Assembly (NCBI GenBank): GCA_002786025.1
Contig: NHNW01000012.1
Coordinates: 744,001-808,000, forward strand
Direction: 5' to 3'
Length of the DNA stretch: 64,000 bases
DNA from: Zasmidium citrigriseum
Lineage: Eukaryota > Ascomycota > Dothideomycetes > Mycosphaerellales > Mycosphaerellaceae
The translations under genes and the position numbers were made by a program. How positions within the stretch are numbered: position 1 is the stretch's first letter; the number at the start of each line of letters is the position of its first letter. The notes beneath the pieces were generated by a model. The model did not search any database and was not told the DNA's origin. It saw nothing but the letters and a program-made list of their open reading frames with translations. Shown here one piece after another: positions 52,012-61,775 of this stretch.

Positions 52012-53238
52012 GGAGGATCTGGGATAATGAGCATTGCAATGATGATGTGATGACTTGTCAAGTGATGATTTCTTGACAGTCACATGAGAGATCTTATCCG
52101 CCTGAATTGAACAGCCACTGTCACATCATTGAAAGTCATTAACGCCCTATTAAGTGAATTGATAGCATGTGAAGCAACATCACTCGCAGCCACTGCCTAC
52201 ATGTAACTACGGCTATGTTACCGCTTGAAGTACTGTCACATGTGAGGTATTACCACGTGCTAGGTATTACCACATGTAAGGGATCGTTATTTTACACGTG
52301 AACTATCCTCACATGTGAATTGTTGAGCACACATAAAATTAGTGCCTATGTGAGGGCTAAACTAAGCTAGCATGTGAAATAAGCTAGCATGTGAAGTGAG
52401 CCAGCATGTGAAACTACAGGAAAGTACAAGTGAAGAGCAGAGTAAGCTTAGAATGCATCCGAAGTAAAGGCTAGATTGAGCTAAGGATACCTTGAATGAG
52501 CCTAGAAGTAAAGCTCTCGAGGCATCGAAGTAAATCTGGGAATGAAGTTATGCGCAGCAAAGTCTACTGTCACATGCTAACAGGAAGCTGCCTAGCTGCC
52601 TACCTGGGTAGCCACGGCGGGTTTGATCTGCTCGCGGAGGCGCGCATGAGAGTCTGGATGCATTGACGTCTAGTTGTATAGGAGTCTTGAAGCTTTCTGG
52701 GGACTGGATGTACTTGAGTTTTGGTTGCATGAGAGTATTTTGAGTCCAGAGGAGGCGAAGTGATTCTCACCGCAGACAAGCCCTCACGAAATTGCGATAA
52801 AGATCATATACATCTGCCGGTCGCGCCACGCCCATCTCAGTCTTTCGGCGAAGGATCCCATGTCTCGAAGGGTGATTAGTTGGCCCAGCAAGACGTACAA
52901 GGACAGAGATGGATCACTCAAAGTCGAGGAAGATAGGGGTAGACTGCAAGTAGGAAGGAGCCCACGAAGGAAGTCACGAAAAAGAAAGTGGAAGGATCGA
53001 AGTTTTCAATCTCAAACGCTTTTGAATTTTCACGAGCAAAGAAGAGCTCATTTCTGCACAAAGTGTAACCCTCAACGCCGAAGCCATCCTCTGCCGATTC
53101 TGTTCAGCAGTGAGCGTATTGCGCTCGGGTATTTTCATGCTCCCATCCCCCGAATAAACGCCATTGGCCTCTCTGAACGAGACCTGAAAACAAATCGCAA
53201 TCTGTCATGAAAGAAAAAGAAGTTTCCCCCCAGCCCAT
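52012..53238. other. Intergenic region with degenerate satellite
   Basis: Between the stop of the membrane protein and the stop of GH55. The proximal part is an A/T-richer degenerate tandem array (next entry). The rest holds no convincing gene; a basic 116-codon frame at 52860-53210 has no family resemblance. Confidence 0.5.
52055..52435. repeat. Degenerate 17-bp satellite rich in CATGTGA/E-box-like motifs
   Basis: The clearest units are three consecutive 17-mers: aagctagcatgtgaaat (52364), aagctagcatgtgaagt (52381) and gagccagcatgtgaaac (52398). Two more 17-mers, aggtattaccacgtgct (52245) and aggtattaccacatgta (52262), are adjacent to each other. The 85 bp between these two groups is exactly five units long. 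The core (C)A(C/T)GTGA or its complement recurs about fifteen times from 52055 to 52435, including palindromic TCACATGTGA at 52236 and 52309 and CACGTG at 52254. It could be a decayed minisatellite, a mobile-element remnant or an array of bHLH-type sites. Confidence 0.65.
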
Positions 53239-55626
53239 CTACTTCGACCAGTAGTAGGCAATCGTGTCTCCGTAGATGTCCTTGTTGCCTACGCCCGTGA
53301 TTGGAGCATTGTTGTCCACACGCAGCATGTTGACCGCCGCTTTGGTGGTCACTGCGTACATGTAGACTTCGCTGCCCTGAATTCTAATCATATTGAGCTG
53401 ACAAGTGCCCGATGCTTCGCCCTTGAATAAGCAAGCTTGCTGGTACTTGTTGAAGAAGCTGTACATCCCGGTGGAGTAGATGTAGACACCAGAGCTGCCG
53501 ACGACACGAAGGCCCCAAGCGTCTTCGCACGGTGCTCCACTGGGATCTTGGCCATTCGCATCACAGATCGTGAAAGTCGGGTCGTTGTAGGCCGCGTTGT
53601 AGGAGAATGGCTTGGGAACCGTGGGCTCTGGCTGGAAGTACGGCGTCTCAGTCTGCATGAAGCCGCCGAAGAAGGCTTTGACGCCATCGAGCTGGTAGTT
53701 GTAGATGATGCTGTGCTCAGAAGCGGAACCCCAGAGCCAGCATGGGCCTTGGTTCTGGAAAAGAGCACCGCGAGCGCTGTAGACGTTGATCTGAGTCTGA
53801 CCTGGGCTGTCTTCAAGATCATGATCAGCAACCCAGAACCAGTCATTCTCGAGGACGAAGCCGCCAGCTTGCTTGGTAGCATGGAACATCAGGAATACAC
53901 CCTGGCACTCCACCTTAGGTGGGTTGACGTCGCCAGGGAAACCAACGAGACCAGTGTGGCCACGGCATTGCTCCTTGAGAAGCTCAGTGCCAGCAGACCC
54001 ACCGATGCGGACGTGAGAGTCCCACATGCCAGATTCGCCTTGAGCCGAGTTCAGGTTCCACTCGATCATGATAGCACCGGGAGCGGCACCCTTGGTCTCG
54101 AAGATGATGTCGGAGATCTCGACAGCGCCCTTCTCTTGGGTGTTGCGCTTGCCGACTTGGAAGACGACTTTCGGCTTGGATGCATCGCTGAAAGAGGCTC
54201 CATCAGCGACGATGAGGGACCAGATCTCGCCGACAATCTTGATCTTCTGCGGGACGAGAATCGTGTCTTTGACGAGATAGGCGCCGTGGTCGAAGAAGGC
54301 GATGGCGTTTGGTGTGCTGGCGACCTTGGTCAAGAAGGCTTGGACGGCCTTGGTGTCATCAGTCTCGCCGTCACCCTTGCAACCACTGTCTTTGGCAGAG
54401 ATGAAGTTTGAGACTGGTACACTCTCGTACTGTGGCTTGGAACGACCAAAGACCGCGCCATTCTGCGTAGTGAGAGACTGTGGCAGCTTTGGTGCGTTGA
54501 TGGGACCAGAAGATGTCTGCTGCTTGCCGTTGCCAACGTAGGAGTTGCCCTGAGCCCAGGCAGTCACAACTTTGTTGCCCTCGAGAAGTGTCTTGGCTTG
54601 AGGAACTTGGTAGACTGCGTTCTGGGTGCCTTCAAAGTCGACATTCAACAAGACAAGGGTGCCGCCGGTTTCTGGGACATTGCCAGTGCCGTTGCCACCG
54701 TAGGAGGACTTGACGCCGTACTCAACACCAGAGATCTTGCTGTCGGAAATGACGGTGGAGCCGACTGATTGGTTGTTGGGATTCACAGACATATCAAGAC
54801 CAGTTTGGCCAGCGCCTCCCGTGATCGTGATGTTGTTCCAGGTCCAACCCCAGTCCCAGTTGAGGAAGATGGCGGTGCCACAGTTGGTGAACTGCAGGTT
54901 GCGGGAAGTGAACTGCTGAGAGCCGACGAAGATGCAGTTGCCGCCACCCTCGAACGTCAGGTCGCTCATCCAGCCACCGCTACCGTTGTCCATGAAGATG
55001 CCTTGCTGACCACTGCCCTCGTCCATCTTGAAGTCGATGTTCTGGAGAGAGGTAGCTTGAGCGACTTGCCAGTGGATACCAGTGGTGGTGTTGGCCGAAC
55101 CTCGCATGTCAATGACGATGTTGCGGATCTGACGGAAGAAATTGTTCTGGTTGATGAACCAGTTCGTGTTGTTGGGGTTGCCGTAAGGATTAGCATCAAG
55201 CATGGCCATCCCAGCGAATTCGGGGGTTGGCTTGAAGACTGGACGGTTGTTGGGGTCGCCGATGATCTGGGTGTAGTAGGTCAAGTTGACTGGCTTGTCG
55301 ATCGTGTATTCACCTCCTGGGAAGTAGATGATGGCTGGGTGGATGGTAGATGAGTTGCACATGGCACCGCACATGCCGCCATCGTTGAGAAGTTGCTGGA
55401 TGGCGTCCGAGTTGGATCCTGGAGTTGCAGTTCGGAAGACTTGGTAGTTGCCGGCGGTGCTGTTCTCGTTGCCCCAGACAGTGCCCTGGTGCTTGATGTT
55501 GGCGAGCCAGTAGTCGGAAGAGCCTGGAGTCGTGGTTTGTTGAGGGGCCGGGGCGGCCTGGGTGAGTGGGTTGAGCATGGCGCTCAGCGCCGTTGTGAGC
55601 AGCATTGCGCTGCGGGTGGAGAACAT
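53239..55626 (-). CDS. Secreted exo-beta-1,3-glucanase, GH55 family
   Basis: 795-aa secreted enzyme that should release glucose from beta-1,3-glucan. Single exon. A signal peptide spans about residues 1-24 (FSTRSAMLLTTALSAMLNPLTQA, then AP). Two right-handed beta-helix (pectate-lyase-3-like) domains are visible, as in GH55: the first starts around SDAIQQLLNDGG with HPAIIYFPGGEYTI, the second around GDGETDDTKAVQAFL with AIAFFDHGAYLV. Length fits the family. The ATG at 55626 is preferred because it starts the signal peptide; an earlier in-frame ATG at 55704 adds only a Ser/Thr-rich stretch. Role: wall remodelling, autolysis or use of external glucan. There is no CBM or GPI signal. Confidence 0.92.
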   Translation of the reverse strand: MFSTRSAMLLTTALSAMLNPLTQAAPAPQQTTTPGSSDYWLANIKHQGTVWGNENSTAGNYQVFRTATPGSNSDAIQQLLNDGGMCGAMCNSSTIHPAIIYFPGGEYTIDKPVNLTYYTQIIGDPNNRPVFKPTPEFAGMAMLDANPYGNPNNTNWFINQNNFFRQIRNIVIDMRGSANTTTGIHWQVAQATSLQNIDFKMDEGSGQQGIFMDNGSGGWMSDLTFEGGGNCIFVGSQQFTSRNLQFTNCGTAIFLNWDWGWTWNNITITGGAGQTGLDMSVNPNNQSVGSTVISDSKISGVEYGVKSSYGGNGTGNVPETGGTLVLLNVDFEGTQNAVYQVPQAKTLLEGNKVVTAWAQGNSYVGNGKQQTSSGPINAPKLPQSLTTQNGAVFGRSKPQYESVPVSNFISAKDSGCKGDGETDDTKAVQAFLTKVASTPNAIAFFDHGAYLVKDTILVPQKIKIVGEIWSLIVADGASFSDASKPKVVFQVGKRNTQEKGAVEISDIIFETKGAAPGAIMIEWNLNSAQGESGMWDSHVRIGGSAGTELLKEQCRGHTGLVGFPGDVNPPKVECQGVFLMFHATKQAGGFVLENDWFWVADHDLEDSPGQTQINVYSARGALFQNQGPCWLWGSASEHSIIYNYQLDGVKAFFGGFMQTETPYFQPEPTVPKPFSYNAAYNDPTFTICDANGQDPSGAPCEDAWGLRVVGSSGVYIYSTGMYSFFNKYQQACLFKGEASGTCQLNMIRIQGSEVYMYAVTTKAAVNMLRVDNNAPITGVGNKDIYGDTIAYYWSK

Positions 55627-57617
55627 GGTTGCTGTTCTCAGCGTGGGTGTTGATGAGGGTGTCGTAGCTGTCGAAGCTGAAGTGGGTGTCTCAGTGTCCT
55701 GCACCGAGTGGTTTCTTGAAGTTTCGTTGCGAGTGTGGGTTGCCGTAGCAACTGTCGTAAATCAGTTGGTGTCGAGCGAAAGGAAGGTGCAAAAGTTGGT
55801 GTGGGTGCGAGTGAGAAAAGGAAGCGAAAAAAGGTCGCAGTTAAATGCTGGTGCGCGGTGTCGTAGAGAGTGTCGGCGAACGCGCGTGAAGAATGGAAGG
55901 AATGACGAAGACGCGGACAAGAGCGTTGTCTCGGCGTCGACAATGGGCCGTGAACAATGGGCGTCGTCAATACGCGGAGAAGCAGAACAAAGCCAGACGA
56001 GCGCAGCCGCGGCAGCAGTGAATGTGAATGAAGCAGAGCAGAGGCAAAAGTCAAAGGAGTGTTGTGTGCAGCGGGCGTTGTGTTCTTGAATGCTGCTGAA
56101 GTCGAGGAAGGTGCGATGCAGTGGGGACTCACCTAAGTCACTAGTAAATCGCGGCCAGTCAGGTACAGCCAACCAGTCCCTCGCTCGTTTCAAATGTCGC
56201 TCGGCATTCACCTCCGTTTGCTCAGTGCTCCTGTTTGGCATCCATGCAGCCGCTGCTCTATATATGCCCCGACTGCTCGGCTTGCCGTGCCATCTCTGAC
56301 GACGAACGAGGCCTTAGCCGGTACGACTACATCACCCTTTGTCTTGGTAGTCATATCTTCTAGCCTCGTGCACCATCGTCCCGTCCTGCGAAGGCGTGTA
56401 GCGCACACAAGAATGTGCTGCACGCCGAGCGCCCGCCATGCTTGGTCCTGCGCACGCCAGATTCAGCCAGCGCAAGTACTGGAGTGAAACCTTGAAGCGG
56501 CGAAATGGCAAGGGGCGGCAGCAGCACCACCTTTCACACACACCAGCGCAAGAAGTGTGAGGTGAGGTCGACGCGATTTAGGCTCACGCCCAGGGATCGG
56601 CGCTCTTGCTTCAGCCACAGCCGTTAAGGCGGCAGGAGCGACCCGTGATTGGCTGGGCTGCCCAGCGCGAAACGGGACCAGCCTTCTCGTTTGCTTCATG
56701 ATCCCGCCGTGAACTTGGAGATTCCACTGCGACTGGCCAGTATCCTCGTGGCTTTCATCAAGCGTCTGGCCCTTCACAATTTGTGGTCGGAGAGGCGGCC
56801 TATTTCGAGTCAAAAGGGCGACTGCCGCGCGAATCCCGGCCGCCTGGAACAGCAGGGGTGGCCGGGCGGTACAAACTTCAGTACCTTGCAGCTCTGACGA
56901 ACCGTCCAACCACGCCCACGACTCTTTCGTCAAAAGGCCCAAGATCTCTCTTGTCTAACAGATTACCTCAGTACCTCATTGCCGTCGATATCGAGTTCTG
57001 TCTTGCCATACCCCGGCGTCGAAGCCTTTAATGAGAAGGGTCGCCATGAGGTCGCACTATTGCACGACGTGCGAATGCCCACATCTCCATCGCATGCGCA
57101 CATGACACAGGGGCATGTGGCGGTCTTGTAAACGCGTACTGGATGCGTGTGACCGTGTGGAGACTGCTGCTGGTGACCAGAAGTATACGATTCAGGCACG
57201 AGGCCTTTTGTGGTCGGATGATTGCGATGGGCCGCTGGCAAGACCCTATCGACCTTTGTCCACAATTCGATTTCTCAAGGGGGAGTTGCGCCCGATGGAG
57301 CAGTCACCAGCGCTTCGAGAAGCCGGGTTCGTGGTGAGGTGCACTCTGTTCAGGGGCCAATTCTCCTTCGTCCATACTGCGGACTCTGGTCACGTACCTG
57401 ATTAGTACGCTTGCTATGAGCTCGAGTTTCACCTGCTTGGATCGGTGAGGGCGAAACAATGCGAGTCTGGCCTCTAACTCTCAATTGACAAGAGCCCTAC
57501 TTCATGACTCGACTCGCCTTGCTGGACTCGAATAGCACAGTCTTGTGAAGATTCTTGTGCTGTCGTGGTCTTGAACTTGCAATAATTTTTCAACTCCAAG
57601 GTTTGTCAGCCGCCCCA
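55627..57617. other. Intergenic region upstream of GH55
   Basis: About 2 kb between the GH55 start and the aminotransferase stop, both on the minus strand. A TATATAT stretch is near 56258-56265. Frames such as 56463-56942 (minus) and 57115-57405 (plus) lack family resemblance and supporting splice signals. I see no repeat or RNA gene. Confidence 0.45.
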
Positions 57618-59372
57618 TCACATGAAACCCTGCAAATTAGAATCATCTTTGTTCCCTCGTTCAACAACCACATAATCACTATTGCCATCTTCAGCTTTTT
57701 CCAGCATCCTCCGAGCAACATCCCCTATTCGCTTCACACCCTCACCCAACATCTTCTCCTCCTCAAAAGCAAAACAAAGCCGTATGCTCCTCTCAAAAGA
57801 CAAGCTATCGTCACCAGGCACTTCAAAAATGCTACCGGGGGCAATGACTAGGCTCTCCTCGTCTTGACATCTCTGAGTCAACTCCTTCGCATGGAGCTTC
57901 TCGGGCAGGCCAAGCCACACGAAGTAGCCTCCTACGACATCTCGACCTGGTTGCGGCATAGTGAATCCTAGAGGAATGAGGTGCTCTTTGATCGCGTCGG
58001 CCATCAGGCTGTATCGAGTGGCGTACGCGGGGCGCAGAACAGTTTGGATGTGGTTCTGGAGTTGACCGGTCTGAAGCAATCTAGCGAGATATGTGGAGGT
58101 GAGTTGACTCGGAGCGCCGCCAGATCTTTGGATGCCACTTGTTGCAGGTCAAAGTCAGCCCTGTAGTCAATGATAAAGTCGTACTGAAGATTTCATGTGC
58201 AATACGATGGGCCTGTGCAACCGGAATACAGTGGCTCGGTTATGCAGGTACGAATGTCAAATCCCAGGCACCGTGGCTCTGGAGAAAGAAGATAGAGGAT
58301 GTCACTTACGCTTGCGAGACGCCATAGGAGAATTTGGCGGTTCCCTCGATCCAGCCACTGCGTAGACCTTTTCAAAGGAGAGTAAGCCAAAGGAAGATGC
58401 CTTCGTTGAAGGGCTTATCGATCGCTTACCTGGACCCGCGAGTTTGCTGAATGTGGCGTTTGACATAACGTTACCGAATCCGTCTGCACCTTTGCGATCC
58501 GCGCCGCCGTCGAGTTCTCGATCGATGTCGACCAATCTGGGGAGATGCGAGGTCTTCATCGCTTCCAGCTTCGCGCTACTCACCTGGCCTGGGGACATAT
58601 CGGCGGGCCACTGGAGAAAGTCATAAACATCGTCACACACCAGCAACACATCGAACTCCCGGGCCAGCCGCACAAGCTCTCGCCTTCTCTGCAGCGTCAT
58701 CGTTCTCGACGATGGGTTACTAAAGGTGGGCACGCAGTATACGACATGCTTGTACACCTTTGCTCGTTCCCGATCAGGTTTGTACCGCGGAGATGTGTTG
58801 CCCTCACTCCGAGCCTTCTCCTCGCTCTTCTCGATCTCTTTCCGCAGGTAAGCGATATCAATGCCATGCTCATCTTCCGGAACGGCTCTCATCCGCGATC
58901 CAAACCCAGCATCCTCAAAGATCCGGAAGACAAGCATATACGCCGGAGCAACAAGCCAGATGTGTCGAGTGTATTCCGGATCGGTGTATACATTGAGCAT
59001 GCAACCCAGACTCTGCGAGGCACCGCCATTGATGCAGATACGATCCGCTTCGATAGGTTTGCTGGGCTTGTAGAATGACGTGAGCCATTTGGCGATTTCT
59101 TCTCTTGCAGGCTGGTAGCCCTCGTCTGGACCGTAGACGAGACCTGAGTAGGCTATCGATGGGTCAGAGAGTGCTGCGTTGGCAGCCTCTTTGATCAATT
59201 CCACGGGAAGGAGGGAACCGTTTGGCCAGCCGCGTAGCAAATTGATGGCTGGTTTCGACTCGTCGTCCGCCATTCCTGCAGGTAAGGAGCTGAAGTTGCT
59301 CGACATCTTGGACTGCGTTGGCGATGGCCGGAAGAAGTCCAATACGAGACGCAGAGGGTTGAAGACAGACAT
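57618..59372 (-). CDS. PLP-dependent class I/II aminotransferase
   Basis: 506-aa aminotransferase of fold type I. Exons 59372-58430, 58367-58310 and 58137-57618; introns of 62 and 172 nt. Joining restores SKLAGPGLRSGW, with the PLP lysine at residue 310, and then YGVSQ-AGIQRSGGAPSQ. The cofactor-binding motifs NPSSRTMT and CDDVYDFLQW are present (Asp holding the pyridine nitrogen, Tyr the phenolate). The arginine near the C-terminus (RLCFAFEE region) is in place for the substrate carboxylate. The set resembles the fungal YER152C/aminoadipate-aminotransferase-like group; the actual amino donor is unknown. The first 25 residues are hydrophobic and basic, perhaps a mitochondrial leader; MSSNF at residue 23 is an alternative start. 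A divergent Zn2Cys6 regulator is 518 bp away. Confidence 0.87.
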
Positions 59373-59890
59373 TGATCGGTGTGAGAATAGGAAACAAAGT
59401 GAATGACAAGTTGAGGGAAGTCACGAAGGACGCGCGCCGCTCTCGGCCAACTCACATATCAATCTGGCCATGATGACAACACCCTATCGACTCCACTCGC
59501 AATCCTCTTCTCAAGTGAAATATGCCATGTCGAGCAAGAGACAAGCCGTGACGCAACTTGGCCATTGATGTCGACATCGAGAAGAGCAAAGACACGCGAC
59601 GGTCGTATTGATTCACGCGAAGATTCAGCCTCAGAAGTCGTGAACGCCTTGTCTTACCCACGACTTTCCTCACACGATGTCCTCCATCGCTACGTCTCTT
59701 TTGGGCAACTGAATACGACGTAAGAGCTTCCTCACCCATCCGCGAGGATGGCAACAGCAGCTTCGGGATTTTGCAATGTACCGCCATGTCATGTGGCAAG
59801 CAGAGCTTTTCTCATGGCATCGCCGAAGACTCACTCCGAGAAACTCCATCCAACGTCATCCGGCAAGACGACGAAAAGTGAGAGCAAAGA
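59373..59890. other. Divergent promoter of aminotransferase and Zn2Cys6 regulator
   Basis: 518 bp between the two start codons. No coding sequence is supported. Zn2Cys6 factors usually bind CGG half-sites; I could not pick out a clear spaced CGG...CCG pair by eye. Confidence 0.4.
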
Positions 59891-61768
59891 ATGAGCGCGA
59901 AAGTCACCCGCCGAGGAGGCAAGAAGTCTAGGGGAGGATGCTCGAGATGCAAAGCACAGCACCTCAAATGCGATGAAAGTCGCCCGTCATGCGGAAGATG
60001 CAATCGATTAGGCGTCGTATGTCCTGGCTATTCCCAAGCGCTCAAATGGTCAACAAAACACGAAGTCAGTGCGCCTACGCCAGGCCCAGAGCCTGAAGAC
60101 GATCGTCAAGACGGGGGGACTCCGCAGCCTTCTTATACGCCCGAACAAGAGACTTTGACGCAGCCTCAAGGTGCGGCCTTTTTGGATTGGTCGGACCCAT
60201 CTTTCTCATTCGATGCCCTAGGCACATCAGGCCAGGACGATTTCGCGGCATTTGCCTTTGCCAGTCCGACCTTTGAGGCATTTTCTCCCGCCAATGAGAC
60301 GTCACTGGACATCAGCAACCTCCTGTCGGCAGCGACGTCTGGATCAAGTAATACTGGCATGGAGTTGTCGACTACGAGAACGCCTCCTCGACACAACCCA
60401 CAATCGATGCTGCGTTCGCTCGGTGCGAGGATGCAGAAGTCCGCCTATCGAATACAACCAGCGTTGACGAATGAGCCATATGAGCTGCTCTCATACTACT
60501 TCAAAGTTGTTCCTCAAGTCTATGCTATGTTCGATGGGGAGACGAACCCCTTCCGATCAGCGGTGTCGAACTCCTTCAGTCACTCCCTAGCTGTCAATCT
60601 TGCTGCTCAGAGCATGGCTGCTTCATATCTGGTGGAGATCAATCCAAAGTTCGCGACCATTGGAGCCAAATTACGGCAGCAAGCACTAGACGCCGTTCAG
60701 AACGAAAGCCGGCACGACTTTCATGTTCTTCTTGCACTCATGATGTCTGGCCCGACCGGCAATTGGCACCAACCGAGAGAATTAGGTCTTGCAGCTCACA
60801 AGGCCATGAGAGAGCATCTCGATGCTATGATCGGATCTGGCAACGTTGACGAGACATACAACTTTTTCCACCAGGCCATGGTTCATTGGGAGATGTATCT
60901 ATCCTATGCTGCAGATCCTGAAACCCTACGACCGAGCTCGAATTTGATCATGCCTGCTCAGTACTTCCCTATGAAGCAGACAGCCCATCCTTGGACGGGC
61001 GTCGCTCCAGAGACTTCCGCTCTTGTCGGAAGTATCGGTCGTTTAGTTCGCAAGAACAGACTTCGCTGCCTCAATCAGCAATTTGTAACCCAGACTCACA
61101 TCCGACAAATGGCTGAAGACCTCACAACGGCACGGCAACTTGAGGCTCAGATCCTCGCTTGCGAGCATCCCGATCCAGATGATGTCGCCAGTACAGGGGA
61201 CAAGTCTACGCCCACCTGGCACTTGACTACCATAGCCGATCTCCACCGATATCTGGGTCTTCTTCAGCTGTACCGCGTCTTCCCTGACTTGCTCAACGAT
61301 CGAATGAAGGAGAATGAAGATACGGACGTATTGGTGTCCGTGACGAACGACAGTCCTGCAGTCGCACAAAGCAAACGCAACGAATGGCTCACTGCTTTCG
61401 CCCTGGAAGGGCTTAAATTACTTGAGACCATCCCCTCAGAATCCGGGACCAAAGACTTCCAAGCTTTCCTGCTAGTCGCCTTTGCCAGTGAACTGGTCTG
61501 CGAAGCAACTCCGGAGCCATCATCCGACATGATCAGCCAGACGCACATGCCAGATGAAACAGCGATCACGAAAGAGCTCGACGTCTCCATCATGCGCAAG
61601 TTCGTGCTCGACAGATTACATGCTCTATTAGGTGCCTTACCTCCGAAGCCTGTCCGAGTCTGCCTCGATATCGTGAAGGAAACGTGGAGAAGAATGGACA
61701 ATGGACAGCAAGGTGTCTATTGGCTCGATGTGGTCATTCAAAACGGATGGGAGACCATTCTAGCTTGA
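59891..61768 (+). CDS. Zn2Cys6 fungal transcription factor
   Basis: 625-aa nuclear regulator, single exon. The binuclear zinc cluster uses C17, C20, C27, C34, C37 and C44 (spacing CX2CX6CX6CX2CX6C), preceded by a basic stretch (RRGGKKSRGG). The rest (about residues 190-620) resembles the second type of fungal transcription-factor domain: SLAVNLAAQSMAASYLVEINP, then a helical core with FLLVAFASELVCEAT and a conserved end. A Gln/Pro/Ser-rich linker of about 100 residues lies between. It sits between an aminotransferase (divergent) and a P450 (convergent, stops 7 bp apart), so it may regulate these neighbours; this is inference from position only. Confidence 0.92.
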   Translation: MSAKVTRRGGKKSRGGCSRCKAQHLKCDESRPSCGRCNRLGVVCPGYSQALKWSTKHEVSAPTPGPEPEDDRQDGGTPQPSYTPEQETLTQPQGAAFLDWSDPSFSFDALGTSGQDDFAAFAFASPTFEAFSPANETSLDISNLLSAATSGSSNTGMELSTTRTPPRHNPQSMLRSLGARMQKSAYRIQPALTNEPYELLSYYFKVVPQVYAMFDGETNPFRSAVSNSFSHSLAVNLAAQSMAASYLVEINPKFATIGAKLRQQALDAVQNESRHDFHVLLALMMSGPTGNWHQPRELGLAAHKAMREHLDAMIGSGNVDETYNFFHQAMVHWEMYLSYAADPETLRPSSNLIMPAQYFPMKQTAHPWTGVAPETSALVGSIGRLVRKNRLRCLNQQFVTQTHIRQMAEDLTTARQLEAQILACEHPDPDDVASTGDKSTPTWHLTTIADLHRYLGLLQLYRVFPDLLNDRMKENEDTDVLVSVTNDSPAVAQSKRNEWLTAFALEGLKLLETIPSESGTKDFQAFLLVAFASELVCEATPEPSSDMISQTHMPDETAITKELDVSIMRKFVLDRLHALLGALPPKPVRVCLDIVKETWRRMDNGQQGVYWLDVVIQNGWETILA

Positions 61769-61775
61769 GCTACGA

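Noticed and set aside
52055..52435. Repeat-induced point mutation as explanation of the A/T-richer satellite
   Set aside because: CpA and TpG dinucleotides remain abundant in the CATGTGA units, which is opposite to the expected RIP signature.
52860..53210. 116-codon basic plus-strand frame
   Set aside because: No known domain, repetitive Lys/Arg composition and position in the tail-to-tail gap; insufficient evidence.
56463..56942. 159-codon minus-strand frame upstream of GH55
   Set aside because: No domain, no splice partners and overlapping open frames on the opposite strand.
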